A DNA stretch of 40,950 nt, taken from contig JACWAL010000014.1 of the NCBI GenBank assembly GCA_014874295.1, positions 1 to 40,950 of the forward strand, read 5' to 3'. This document shows positions 18,703 through 28,685 of the stretch, piece after piece (positions within the stretch are counted from its first letter, which is position 1; each line of letters opens with the position of its first letter). This DNA is from Microcaldota archaeon. GTDB taxonomy: Archaea > Micrarchaeota > Micrarchaeia > Micrarchaeales > Micrarchaeaceae. Both the position numbers and the translations under genes were made by a program. The notes under the pieces are model-generated. The model was not told the DNA's origin and did not search any database. It saw only the letters and a list, made by a program, of their open reading frames with translations.

Positions 18703-21159
18703 ATGGAGGGGAAAGGACAGAATGAGGGCGCAGCAACGAGGCTTGCCGAAGCAATGCTGCTAGATATTGATTACCTCCAGGTAGAGGGTCGGACGAGAAT
18801 ACGCGTGATCATGCGCGGAGAAGGTGGACTCTATGACCTGCTGGACATGAGCTTCAGACCGTACTTCTGTTTTGTACCGCATGGAAACATGTCCATCAAA
18901 GAAATTTTGGGCATTTCAGTTAGGGATGGCAGCAGACAGATAAGCCCGACTGATGTGGAAAGGTCGAAGAGGCAGGTGTCAAGCAAGGTGGTGGAGACAT
19001 TCAAAGTGTACGTCGAGAACCCCACAGACGTGCCGAAGCTAAGCGCGCATATGCAGAGATATGGCACGTGCTATGAATCCGATATACCGTTCGCAAGGAG
19101 GTATGCAATAGACAAGAACCTAATCCCGTTTACGACGTACAGGGCGCAGATTTTTGAGGATGGGGCTGGTAGGTTGTGCCTTAAGGGCCTGGATGCTACC
19201 AGAACTGATGTAAAACCAAACTTCAACGTCCTTTGTTTTGATATAGAAACATATAACAAGCGCGGCACTTCGGAACCATCGCTTGACCCAGTGCTTATGC
19301 TCAGCTATCACTGCACCTCCAGGAAGGGAGACAGGGAGGGCGTTATAACCTATAAGAAAATAGACCTGCCGTTCGTCGAGACTGTGGAGGATGAGAAAGT
19401 GCTGTTTTCCAGGTTCGCGGAGATACTGGACGAACTCGACGTCGACATACTGACGGGCTACAACTCCACCACGTTCGACATCAATTACATGCTGCAGCGT
19501 GCCAAGGCGCTGAAGGTCGACTTCAACCTTTCGAGGAACGCGGGCGAGACGCGAATTGAGAGCCACGGACTGTCGAGCAAGGTAAAGATAGGTGGGAGGG
19601 TGCATGCCGACATGTACCAGGTCGTCAAGTTTATATCGGTCGTCGGGACGGCGGAGCACCTGCTCAGGCTGAACAGCTATACGCTGAAAAACGTCTACGA
19701 GGCAGTGAGCGATGGCAAGAAGATGATGATAGAGAAGGGTGAGATCTACAAGATGTGGGAGGACGAAGGAGAGGCGCTCAGAGAGCTGGCGCAGTACAAC
19801 CTCAACGACTCCCATGCGCTCCGCGAGGTCTACAACACACTTTCCCCGATTCCGATAGAGTTGTCCAGGACGACCGGCAACGTGATAAGTGATACTGCAG
19901 TGTCGACCACAGGACAGCTCGTTGAGTACATGCTCATGAGGTATGCATGCATGTTCGGCGAGATGATACCGAACAAACCCGGTGAGGCTGAGATGGAGGC
20001 AAGACTGGCCAACCCTATAGAGGGGGCGTACGTCAAGACTCCTGAGCCCGGAATATACGATGATCTCGCCATGTTCGATTTTAGGGGCCTGTATCCCTCA
20101 ATAATAATATCGCACAACATAGATCCATCATCAATATGCACGGACTGTGGAGAATATTACGAATCGCCGCTGGGTACAAGGTTCGATAAGAACAGGAAAA
20201 GCATAACACCTACGATACTGCAGGAGCTCATCAACCAGCGCAAGGAGGTGAAGAGGCTCTACAAGAAGAACCCCGAAGATGTCTTCCTGGGATCCAGGTC
20301 GATGGCGCTCAAGATACTGGCAAATTCGTTCTTCGGGTATCTTGGCTACGCGAGATCGAGGTGGTACTCTAGGGACTGTGCGGGCAGCATAACAGCTTAT
20401 GGTAGGCAGTACATAAAGGGTACGATAGAGGAGGCTGAGAGGAACGGATTCGAGGTGCTGTACGGGGACACGGATTCCATACTGATACTGCTCAATGGCA
20501 AGATGCATGACGAAGCACAGGCTTTTCTCGAGAAGTTCAACTCCTCACTTCCGGGAGCCATGGAGCTCGAGCTTGAGGACTTCTACACAAGGGGCGTGTT
20601 CGTCGGCAAGAGGGCCAGCAAGGACACGGCTGGCGCAAAAAAGAAATACGCGCTCATAACGAAGGACGGAAGGATCAAGATAAGGGGGTTCGAGCTTGTC
20701 AGGAGGGACTGGTCATGGATAGCGAGGGACACGCAAAGGAGGGTGCTCGAGGCGATACTGAAGGAGGGCAGCGCAGAGAAGGCCGGAAGCATAGTGAAGG
20801 ACGTGATAACGAACCTCCGCGAGGGCAAGGTTCCGCTCAAGGACCTAGTGATAAGGACACAGCTTAGGAAACCCATAGACAGCTATGATAACAAATCACC
20901 GGAGGTGGCGGCCGCAAAGAAGGCCGTCGATTCCGGGATAAGGACGAGGAGGGAAGTGGAGCACTCGGTCATAGGATATGTGATAACGAAAGGCGGGGCG
21001 ACAATATCCGACAAGGCACAGCTCGAGGAGTTGGCGAAGGACTACGATGCAGACTATTATATTAACAATCAGGTGATTCCTGCGACGATGCGCATACTGC
21101 GCGAGCTCAACTTCAAGGAGGAGGAGCTGGCCGGCATGGGCAAGCAGGCGAAGCTGTGA
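18703..21159 (+). CDS. polB: Family B DNA polymerase
   Basis: Exo I FDIETY, Pol A DFRGLYPSIIISHNIDPSS, Pol B KILANSFFGYLGYARSRWYS, Pol C YGDTDSILI. Confidence 0.96.
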   Translation: MEGKGQNEGAATRLAEAMLLDIDYLQVEGRTRIRVIMRGEGGLYDLLDMSFRPYFCFVPHGNMSIKEILGISVRDGSRQISPTDVERSKRQVSSKVVETFKVYVENPTDVPKLSAHMQRYGTCYESDIPFARRYAIDKNLIPFTTYRAQIFEDGAGRLCLKGLDATRTDVKPNFNVLCFDIETYNKRGTSEPSLDPVLMLSYHCTSRKGDREGVITYKKIDLPFVETVEDEKVLFSRFAEILDELDVDILTGYNSTTFDINYMLQRAKALKVDFNLSRNAGETRIESHGLSSKVKIGGRVHADMYQVVKFISVVGTAEHLLRLNSYTLKNVYEAVSDGKKMMIEKGEIYKMWEDEGEALRELAQYNLNDSHALREVYNTLSPIPIELSRTTGNVISDTAVSTTGQLVEYMLMRYACMFGEMIPNKPGEAEMEARLANPIEGAYVKTPEPGIYDDLAMFDFRGLYPSIIISHNIDPSSICTDCGEYYESPLGTRFDKNRKSITPTILQELINQRKEVKRLYKKNPEDVFLGSRSMALKILANSFFGYLGYARSRWYSRDCAGSITAYGRQYIKGTIEEAERNGFEVLYGDTDSILILLNGKMHDEAQAFLEKFNSSLPGAMELELEDFYTRGVFVGKRASKDTAGAKKKYALITKDGRIKIRGFELVRRDWSWIARDTQRRVLEAILKEGSAEKAGSIVKDVITNLREGKVPLKDLVIRTQLRKPIDSYDNKSPEVAAAKKAVDSGIRTRREVEHSVIGYVITKGGATISDKAQLEELAKDYDADYYINNQVIPATMRILRELNFKEEELAGMGKQAKL

Positions 21160-21163
21160 TACG

Positions 21164-22063
21164 ATGTACAACGATGAAGAGAAGAGGACACTGGAGGGGG
21201 TGGGCGCGATGTCGTACAAGGCCATACAGATGGCGCGCGGTCTGGTGAAGCCGGGAGTCAGGCTCGTAGACGTTGCTGAAAAGGTGGAGAAGTTCGTAAT
21301 GGACAATGGCTTCGGGCTTGCCTTCCCGTTGAACCTCTCAGTCAACAGCGAAGCTGCGCACTACACTCCATCGGTTGAGGACGAGAGGGCATTCTCAGAG
21401 AATGACATAGTCAAGATAGATTTCGGCGCTGAGAAGGATGGACTCCTCGGGGACTGCGCCGTTTGCATAGACCTGTCAGGTCACTACAGCAGCCTGGTGG
21501 AGGGCGCAGAGGCCGCGCTTGCGGTCGCGATAAGCAGGGTAAGACCAGGCGTCACCACAGGAGAGATCGGTAGAGAGATCGCGAAGGCCATAGAGGACAA
21601 GGGTGGAAGGCCTATCAGGAACCTCGGTGGTCACGGAGTCGGAAAGCACGACCTGCACTCCGAGCCATTCATACCCAACTATGACGACGACAGCAAGAAT
21701 GTGCTCGAGGAGGGGATGGTCATTGCGATAGAGCCGTTCGCCACTGATGGGAAAGGGTTGGTTACCGACGGGGACAGTTGTGAGATATATCAGTACGTGG
21801 GCCCTGCGCAAATAAGGCAGCCTGCAGCACGGCAGGTGCTCGAGGAGGTCACGGCCAAGTACGGAAGCGAGCCGTTCGCGGTGAGATGGCTTGCCAGGTC
21901 CGCGCAGTCAAAGTTCTCCCTTTACGCGGCTATCCGGGAGCTGGAGCGCGCAGGGGCGATCGAGCCGCACCCGACGCTGGTTGAAATCGGAAGAGGCCAT
22001 GTGGCGCAAGCAGAGGCGATGGTGATCGTCGAGAAGGATGGGTGCAAAGTGCTGACCAAGTAG
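21164..22063 (+). CDS. map: Type II methionine aminopeptidase
   Basis: FPLNLSVNSEAAHYTPS, DIVKIDFGAEKDGLLGDCAV, NLGGHGVGKHDLHSEP, VIAIEPFATDG. Confidence 0.95.
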   Translation: MYNDEEKRTLEGVGAMSYKAIQMARGLVKPGVRLVDVAEKVEKFVMDNGFGLAFPLNLSVNSEAAHYTPSVEDERAFSENDIVKIDFGAEKDGLLGDCAVCIDLSGHYSSLVEGAEAALAVAISRVRPGVTTGEIGREIAKAIEDKGGRPIRNLGGHGVGKHDLHSEPFIPNYDDDSKNVLEEGMVIAIEPFATDGKGLVTDGDSCEIYQYVGPAQIRQPAARQVLEEVTAKYGSEPFAVRWLARSAQSKFSLYAAIRELERAGAIEPHPTLVEIGRGHVAQAEAMVIVEKDGCKVLTK

Positions 22064-22070
22064 GTGTTCA

Positions 22071-22338
22071 CGTGGAAATCAGCGAGGTCGCTAAGAGGAC
22101 CATAGCAGAAGGGAAAGCGAGGGTGAGGGTTAAGAGGGCAGGCATGCTCCAGTTCGTAGTGTTCGAGGTAAGGAGGGTGAAGATAGGAAGCACGCACTTC
22201 GTGGAGCTGTACGTCAACAGGGTGATAGACAGCAATGAGCTGGAGAGGGTCGCGAACGAGGTAGGCCTGCCGATAGAGGCGGAGAACGGGCGCGCTTTCC
22301 CTGAAGGTATGGGCGCGAAGGATTTCCTCGGCCTGTGA
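22071..22338 (+). CDS. Conserved hypothetical small protein (GTG start inferred)
   Basis: VEISEVAKRTIAEGKARVRVKRAGMLQFVVFEVRRVKIG..., coding-like, downstream of map. Confidence 0.5.
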
Positions 22339-23997
22339 TCAGACTATGTTGCTCGTGTTGAGGAAGCCGATTATCGAGCTGTTCCTGCCCCCTCTGGAAT
22401 AGTTGAGGTAGAAGAGATAGCTGTTCTGTATGCCTATTGCGGGCAGAAGCGCGAGATAGCGGCACATGAGGTTGAAGGCTAGTGAGCCATTAGGCGTCAT
22501 GATACCATTCACCGTCTCGTTGAGCTGCATGCCTGGCGTGTAGCATGCCGCATAGTTCACTTTGATGCTCTCATTGCCTAGGTTCTGCAGCTTTATTGAG
22601 GCGATGTGCGTCGAGCTGTCGAACGACGTCACGTTGCACCCTATCTGATATGTTGAATTGAAACTGCATGAATCCGCATATGCGCTCTTCCACTTCAGTG
22701 CCATTGCGTTCGCTGAGAGTGCCCCGAGCAGCATCGCCGCGTTGTAGTTCGCATCGAGTTCGCTGTTGTTGCCGACCCATGAGTATAGGGAGAGCAAGTA
22801 GTTCCCAACTATCTCCCTTGAAAGTATGAGGGACGATGACCTCGTCGTGCTCGTGTTCACCTTCGGGAATATATATTCGGAGCAGACGGTCCCGTTAGAC
22901 AGCAGGCCATAGCATACGGTGTTTGACAGCAAGTTCGATGCACTCTCATTCACATAGCTTACGAAGAGGCCGTTGGCCACAGCGAACCAAGTGGCAGTGT
23001 ACTTTGAGCTGTTGCCAATGCCATACTGCGTCGCCAGCACGGTCGAATTGGTGTAAAGGAAATTGCCAGTGTAGGCCATTATCGGGCTGTTGGGTCGGAA
23101 TGCTGTTGAATAGGATTGCGGGACATTGGCGGACACCGTATCTGCAGGCATAGAGCCGCATGTTGCCGCGCTCGAGGTGTATGATACGAGCTTCGTCCAC
23201 CCCTTCGAGTAAGACACGCAGAGGGTCGAGTCACCAGACATGTAGAACATTTCATGCGACACTGAATCTACCTCCCTGAATCCATAGCTGCGTATTATGC
23301 TGAGCAGGGATGACTCGCTGAAGACGCCCTGCAACCAAACAGATACGGCACTGGAACCGTCACTGTAATTCGCGACTGCACCATATGTCGCGTTAAAAGT
23401 ACTATAGAGGTTCCTCGACAGCCCGTAGAGCATGCCGTGCATCGGAGAGAACACCCAATTCGCGGGAACCGTGTCATACGAACTGTACATTAGAGATGCC
23501 GCGCCGACCGACGAGCCCGGAAAATTGAAAGAGTACGACGATTCAATGCCGTTCGATGGTATCGAAGAGAAAGGGTCCGGCTTGGACGCGTCACTTATCC
23601 TGACGTACATCAGCACATGGGTAGCATTGTAGTCAGATAGGCGAGACAGCCTACCCGGATCGACCACGGCTTCGAACGAGTAGTTTCCAGCTACAGGATA
23701 GGTGAAGTTAACCGGTATCGTGGCCGCCTTGCCCTGCGGTATTGAAACGTTGTAACTGTGATATACCTGGTCGTTGACGTAGAACCCAACGAGCAGACCG
23801 GAGATGTAGTTGTTCCCAGTGTTGTTCACTATTATGAAGAACCTCGTCGTATTGTAGGGGAACAGGCCCGTCGTCGTGGTATGGGCAAGCACCAGCGATA
23901 TGCTGCGCTCCTGATTGGCGAGCAGCGACACCGCCGCATATGCCACCACAGCTATGGCGATGGCGATGCACGCATAGAATATTAGATTCTTGTTCAT
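22339..23997 (-). CDS. Large secreted/membrane-anchored protein with CARDB/Ig-like N-terminal region
   Basis: N-terminal TM IFYACIAIAIAVVAYAAVSLL, then many NxS/T sites and a FFIIVNNTGNNYISGLLVGFYVNDQ segment. Confidence 0.7.
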   Translation of the reverse strand: MNKNLIFYACIAIAIAVVAYAAVSLLANQERSISLVLAHTTTTGLFPYNTTRFFIIVNNTGNNYISGLLVGFYVNDQVYHSYNVSIPQGKAATIPVNFTYPVAGNYSFEAVVDPGRLSRLSDYNATHVLMYVRISDASKPDPFSSIPSNGIESSYSFNFPGSSVGAASLMYSSYDTVPANWVFSPMHGMLYGLSRNLYSTFNATYGAVANYSDGSSAVSVWLQGVFSESSLLSIIRSYGFREVDSVSHEMFYMSGDSTLCVSYSKGWTKLVSYTSSAATCGSMPADTVSANVPQSYSTAFRPNSPIMAYTGNFLYTNSTVLATQYGIGNSSKYTATWFAVANGLFVSYVNESASNLLSNTVCYGLLSNGTVCSEYIFPKVNTSTTRSSSLILSREIVGNYLLSLYSWVGNNSELDANYNAAMLLGALSANAMALKWKSAYADSCSFNSTYQIGCNVTSFDSSTHIASIKLQNLGNESIKVNYAACYTPGMQLNETVNGIMTPNGSLAFNLMCRYLALLPAIGIQNSYLFYLNYSRGGRNSSIIGFLNTSNIV

Positions 23998-24001
23998 CAG
24001 A

Positions 24002-24466
24002 CTACCTGTGGTTGAGCTCCTTGAGCACGAGCGAGACGCGCTCCTTCAGCGGCTTCGTTACGGAGTCGAAGTACCAGTCTACCCAGACCTGCTCGCTATA
24101 CCTGTTGCCGACGTCCGGCCATGTGAGCGAGTATTTTCCGCTCCCGCTTTCGACTATATTGGCCTTCTTTAGCTGTAGAAGATGGTACCTTAGTGTCTTC
24201 TCGTTGATCGACGACCAGTTCTTTTCTATGTATTGCGACAGTTCCTCGACGTTCGGGTCCTTTTTCTCGGAAAACTGGAAGTGCAGGATGGCGTCGAGCA
24301 CGGAGACGGCAGTCTGCCTACTCTCCCCTGGGTTTATGACCCCTAGAGAGAGGGCGAGCCATCTGACTATTGAGCGGCGGGTCTCTGCAGCCTCGCTCGA
24401 AAACCTTAGGTTCCTGAAGGTGACCTCGCTCTCTATGAACTTTGACTCGTTGAGTGGCAAACGCAT
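24002..24466 (-). CDS. Winged-helix-like hypothetical protein
   Basis: NVEELSQYIEKNWSSINEKTLRYHLLQLKKANIVESGSGKYSLTW. Confidence 0.55.
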   Translation of the reverse strand: MRLPLNESKFIESEVTFRNLRFSSEAAETRRSIVRWLALSLGVINPGESRQTAVSVLDAILHFQFSEKKDPNVEELSQYIEKNWSSINEKTLRYHLLQLKKANIVESGSGKYSLTWPDVGNRYSEQVWVDWYFDSVTKPLKERVSLVLKELNHR

Positions 24467-24557
24467 CTACCGCTGTTATTTCAGAGATATTATAGACGGC
24501 GAATTAATAAACGTTAACGTAGACTGAACGGCGGCGCAGAGATGACACTATGTCAAG

Positions 24558-25559
24558 TCACTCCCTGCGAAGCGCCTCCAGGATTGCCCTTCTTCTGGAA
24601 TGAAGGTTCATGAATATGGTGGCACGCTCCTTGCTGCCGACAGTCTCCTCTAATGAACCAGCGTACATCGGGCCGTATTTGTCGCTGAACTCTATCAGCT
24701 TGCCCGCAATTGTCTTGGGGGCGCAACCGGTTGCGGACTTTATCTGGCTGACCGCGTCATAGTATTTTTCGAATGTGGTTTGGAAGAAGAATGCAAATGG
24801 CATCTGCATGAAGGCCGTGCCGGATCCCTCCTTTTCGTAGTTGAATGTCAGCTTCCATGTAGACACATCGAGCTGCGCGTGCCTGTCCTCCACATCGATA
24901 AAGTACAGCCTTTTATGGAAATCGCTTTTTGTGGAGCCGTACATGAACTGGAGAGGATGGACGTCAAATGGGAATTTTGCTCCGCGCATTGCCATCTCTT
25001 CCTGGTATTCCAATGCGCGCGCCATTGCCTGCTCCAGCATGCAGAAGAGCTTCAGGCAATCTGGAGATATCTGGAAATCGTATGAGGTTGTTCCATGTAC
25101 CCTCTCGACCACAGTGAGCGCCTGTGGGTTCTCCGTCTGGGACCTGCAGTGCGCAACGAATGCAAATTTTGGTACGGATACCACTGCATTGCTGAAGTCA
25201 TCATAATACTTCCTGGTTTCGGCGAGGAGTTCGATCTCATCGACTGATATCGTCACGAAGCTGCCATTGCGCCTGAACGGGCTTTGTATGTTGCGACGGA
25301 TCAGCAGGTCTGGGCAAGATGGCACTGAAAAGACCTTGTCCGTCTTCTGGAGCCTTCTCCATTCCGCCTGGGAAGACAGTGCCTCGCCCACCCCAGGGAA
25401 AGATTGTCCCTCCCTGAAATACTCGGCAGCGCCGGGGCATGCAGACGCTATACCCTTGACCATCCTTTGGCCGAATGACGCATCTGCCGGAGCGTATACT
25501 ACAGCCTCTGCCCGCACGTTATCACGTGCAGAGCTGCCGCTTTCCTGATATAAAAGCAT
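24558..25559 (-). CDS. Hypothetical protein, possible divergent kinase-like fold
   Basis: FDVHPLQFMYG...LYFIDVEDR resembles a catalytic-loop/DFG-like arrangement; weak. Confidence 0.4.
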   Translation of the reverse strand: MLLYQESGSSARDNVRAEAVVYAPADASFGQRMVKGIASACPGAAEYFREGQSFPGVGEALSSQAEWRRLQKTDKVFSVPSCPDLLIRRNIQSPFRRNGSFVTISVDEIELLAETRKYYDDFSNAVVSVPKFAFVAHCRSQTENPQALTVVERVHGTTSYDFQISPDCLKLFCMLEQAMARALEYQEEMAMRGAKFPFDVHPLQFMYGSTKSDFHKRLYFIDVEDRHAQLDVSTWKLTFNYEKEGSGTAFMQMPFAFFFQTTFEKYYDAVSQIKSATGCAPKTIAGKLIEFSDKYGPMYAGSLEETVGSKERATIFMNLHSRRRAILEALRRE

Positions 25560-25598
25560 TGCTATGCTCCTCCACTATCGTCTATGTGCTCCACGACG

Positions 25599-27587
25599 TC
25601 ACAGCAATGCGAACGCGACGAACACCGGGGCGAGCAGTATAGATATGGTACTCACCACCTTTATCATCGAGTTCAGTGCCGGACCGGCAGTGTCCTTGAG
25701 GGGATCGCCGAGCGTGTCTCCGACTACGGCTGCCTTGTGTGTGTCACTGCCCTTGCCGCCGAACTTACCGGACTCGATGTACTTCTTCGCGTTGTCCATC
25801 GCCGCCCCAGCGTTGGCCATGAAGAGCGCGAGCACGAAGCTGGCAGGTATCATGCCAACGAGCAGGCCCCCGAGTGCCGCCTTGCCGAGCACCAGCCCCA
25901 CTGCTATCGGGACGAGTATGGCAATAAGCTCGGGCACTATCAGCGCCTTTATGGCGTTGACCGTGGCGATGTCGACCGCCTTGGCATAATCTGGTTTCGC
26001 TTTGCCAGTCAGCATGCCCTTTATTGTCTTGACCTGCCGTCTAACTTCATCAACCATGAGGTTGGCCGCATGTCCTACCGCCTCCATCAGGAATGACGAG
26101 AACAGGAACGGCAGCAGCGCGCCTATGAATATACCGATGGTGATGAGCGGGTTCAGCGCGTCGAGCGATGTTATGCCGACTGCCTGCGCGAACGCGACGA
26201 ACAGGGCCGTGGCGGAAAGCGCCGCCCCCCCTATGGCGAAGCCCTTCGTCGTCGCCTTTGTCGTGTTACCTAGCGCGTCGAGCTTGTCGGTCGCCGACCT
26301 AACGCTGGCTGGCGCCCCTCCCATCTCGGCTATGCCTCCCGCGTTGTCAGTTATCGGGCCGAACGAGTCTATAGTGAGTATCGTGGCTGTCAGTGAAAGC
26401 ATCCCGACGGCAGCTATGCCTATTCCGTAAAGGCCGGCGCTCTCGTAGCTGACGAATATCGCCAATACTACAGCAAGGACGGACGGCCATGTGCTCTTTA
26501 GGCCCACTGAAAGACCCATGATCACGTCGGTGCCCGCGCCTCCCTTCGCTGCAGTAGCAATCTTGATCACGGGCTTGCTTATAGAACCTGTAAAGTAGTC
26601 AGTTATCCAGAATAGCGCGATCGTAAGCACCAGTCCCGCAAGCACCGCAGCAAAGTAACCTATTGGCATGCCGGTGAAGTACGTGAGCGCTAAGTCGAGC
26701 AGTGCGGCTATTATCACCGCGGAGCCAATGCCCTTGTAGAGCGCCACGGACATGTTCTGCTTCCTTGTCCTGGTGAAAAGCATTGCGATTATGCTGCTTG
26801 CGACGCCTATTGAAAGCACGTACATCGGGTAGGCCAGCAATGACGTTGCGGCACCGGCAGCTGCACTCCCCACAGCTATGAGCAGCGCTGCGACTATCGT
26901 AACGGAATAGCTCTCATAGACATCGGCGGCCATGCCAGCACAGTCGCCAACGTTGTCCCCAACGAGGTCTGCTATGACCGCGGGGTTCCTCGGGTCGTCC
27001 TCAGGCAGATTAAGCTCGGTCTTGCCGACAAGGTCGGCGCCGACATCTGCTGCCTTGGTGTAGATTCCGCCGCCCACCCTCGCGAAGAGTGAGACTATCG
27101 AGGCACCGAAACCAAACCCTATGAGCAGCAGCACGTTTGATGTGCCTAAGTAGAGCAGCAGCAGGCTAACGCCTATCAGGCTGAAACCAACAGCGGCGAA
27201 GCCAGTGACGGCCCCACCATGAACGGCCGTAGAGAAGGCCTTGTGAACGCCATCCTCCGCGCTCTTTGTGGTGCGAATGTTCGCCCTTACTGCGACATTC
27301 ATGCCGAGGTAGGCAGTGAGATAAGCCGTGACGGCCCCCACTACAAACGCAATCGATATGTCGACGCCGTTCGGCAGGAATACGAAAGCAATTGCAAGCA
27401 CTACCACAAATGCCGCTATGACCTTGAGCTGGCGCGATAGATATCCCTTCGCGCCGAGCTTTATCGCCTGCGAAACCTCCTGCATCTTCTTGTTGCCCTC
27501 CGGTTTTCTCAGCACGCTGTACGCGAAGCCGAACGAAAACAGGAGCGCTATTACCCCAGCTATAAGACTGTAGAAGTAAAACTCCAC
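25599..27587 (-). CDS. hppA: Membrane-bound H+-translocating pyrophosphatase, K+-independent type by motif
   Basis: GGGIYTKAADVGADLVGKTELNLPEDDPRNPAVIADLVGDNVGDCAGMAADVYESY; LDALGNTTKATTKGFAIG. Confidence 0.96.
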   Translation of the reverse strand: MEFYFYSLIAGVIALLFSFGFAYSVLRKPEGNKKMQEVSQAIKLGAKGYLSRQLKVIAAFVVVLAIAFVFLPNGVDISIAFVVGAVTAYLTAYLGMNVAVRANIRTTKSAEDGVHKAFSTAVHGGAVTGFAAVGFSLIGVSLLLLYLGTSNVLLLIGFGFGASIVSLFARVGGGIYTKAADVGADLVGKTELNLPEDDPRNPAVIADLVGDNVGDCAGMAADVYESYSVTIVAALLIAVGSAAAGAATSLLAYPMYVLSIGVASSIIAMLFTRTRKQNMSVALYKGIGSAVIIAALLDLALTYFTGMPIGYFAAVLAGLVLTIALFWITDYFTGSISKPVIKIATAAKGGAGTDVIMGLSVGLKSTWPSVLAVVLAIFVSYESAGLYGIGIAAVGMLSLTATILTIDSFGPITDNAGGIAEMGGAPASVRSATDKLDALGNTTKATTKGFAIGGAALSATALFVAFAQAVGITSLDALNPLITIGIFIGALLPFLFSSFLMEAVGHAANLMVDEVRRQVKTIKGMLTGKAKPDYAKAVDIATVNAIKALIVPELIAILVPIAVGLVLGKAALGGLLVGMIPASFVLALFMANAGAAMDNAKKYIESGKFGGKGSDTHKAAVVGDTLGDPLKDTAGPALNSMIKVVSTISILLAPVFVAFALL

Positions 27588-27689
27588 AGAATCACGCTCT
27601 GGATTCGCTGAGAAGGTTTATATACATTTGCGGTTTTGCGACGTTATATTGGCTCCATCTATTTATATTTCCTACATATTGACTCCATT

Positions 27690-28523
27690 ATGGAAAAGTC
27701 GGCAGCGAACAACCGAAGGCAACAGAAGCTCCACATACTGTTTTCGTTCGGAGACCACGATAAAGGAGACATTTTTATTAGGAACGTTATTCCTCTTTTT
27801 AATGCCTTCAAGCCGCATGTCTATTCTCCAGAATCCGCCGGCCTCCTTATCTCAGAGCGGCAGGCCTATGAACGCCGGCTCAACAACCAATGCAACAAAG
27901 CATCCAAGGACCCTTCTTTCAGAAGAATGCTTCTTAGAGTGGAGCCAGAACAGGATACAGAGAATTTTTCTTCCCTCGCATATGCAGGGGCGTGGGAATT
28001 TACTGTAGCCGAAATGGGTTTCTTAATTGACCTTAAGCCGATGCCGATAATCTACACATTGGACGCATCAGAGGATGATTCCCCGGCCTCACTGATGAAG
28101 TCCAGTCTTGAGAAGGCGCACACCGCTGTCCGACAGTTTAAGTGTGGGAATATCGAAACTGCGTTGCAATTAACCCTAGATTCCCATAGGGACATAGTAA
28201 GAGGCAGCCTGATACGTGAGCAGAGCATAGTAAAGAACCTCCCAGGTCTGCTAAACGAAGCCGTCGAAGTTTTCCCAAAATTAATGCACCTGGATGAAGT
28301 CAGGCTCTTGGCCAGATTTGGCAGTTTCCATAGAGACTTGTTCAGTATGGTGCAAGGTCTTTCTGAGGCAGATCATAATATAATTGTCGATCAGATTGTG
28401 GATGAGAAACATCCTGCTGCGGACCTTCCTTTCTCAGACATGCTGCTGCACCATCTTAGAAGAGGCCTTGAAGTAAAAGAGGGGCTTTTATTCAATGTGC
28501 TTGGAGAGATGGTGGGGCTTTAA
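27690..28523 (+). CDS. Hypothetical protein
   Basis: ORF MEKSAANNRRQQKLHILFSFGDHDKGDIFIRNVIPLFNAFKPHVYSPESAG...; start placed downstream of TATA tttatata at 27618. Confidence 0.5.
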   Translation: MEKSAANNRRQQKLHILFSFGDHDKGDIFIRNVIPLFNAFKPHVYSPESAGLLISERQAYERRLNNQCNKASKDPSFRRMLLRVEPEQDTENFSSLAYAGAWEFTVAEMGFLIDLKPMPIIYTLDASEDDSPASLMKSSLEKAHTAVRQFKCGNIETALQLTLDSHRDIVRGSLIREQSIVKNLPGLLNEAVEVFPKLMHLDEVRLLARFGSFHRDLFSMVQGLSEADHNIIVDQIVDEKHPAADLPFSDMLLHHLRRGLEVKEGLLFNVLGEMVGL

Positions 28524-28685
28524 GGTGCACAACCACATAGGGGGCTATGGCATTGATCAGAATTTTTGCTGGCCTGTGACGTCATACAAAGCATCTGTCA
28601 GAATTTGTAGGTACTGGTGGTTTTTGCAGCACAACCTTTAAATACGGACGGAAGGGCAGTTATTAACTGAAGGTTGTTGATTCTT

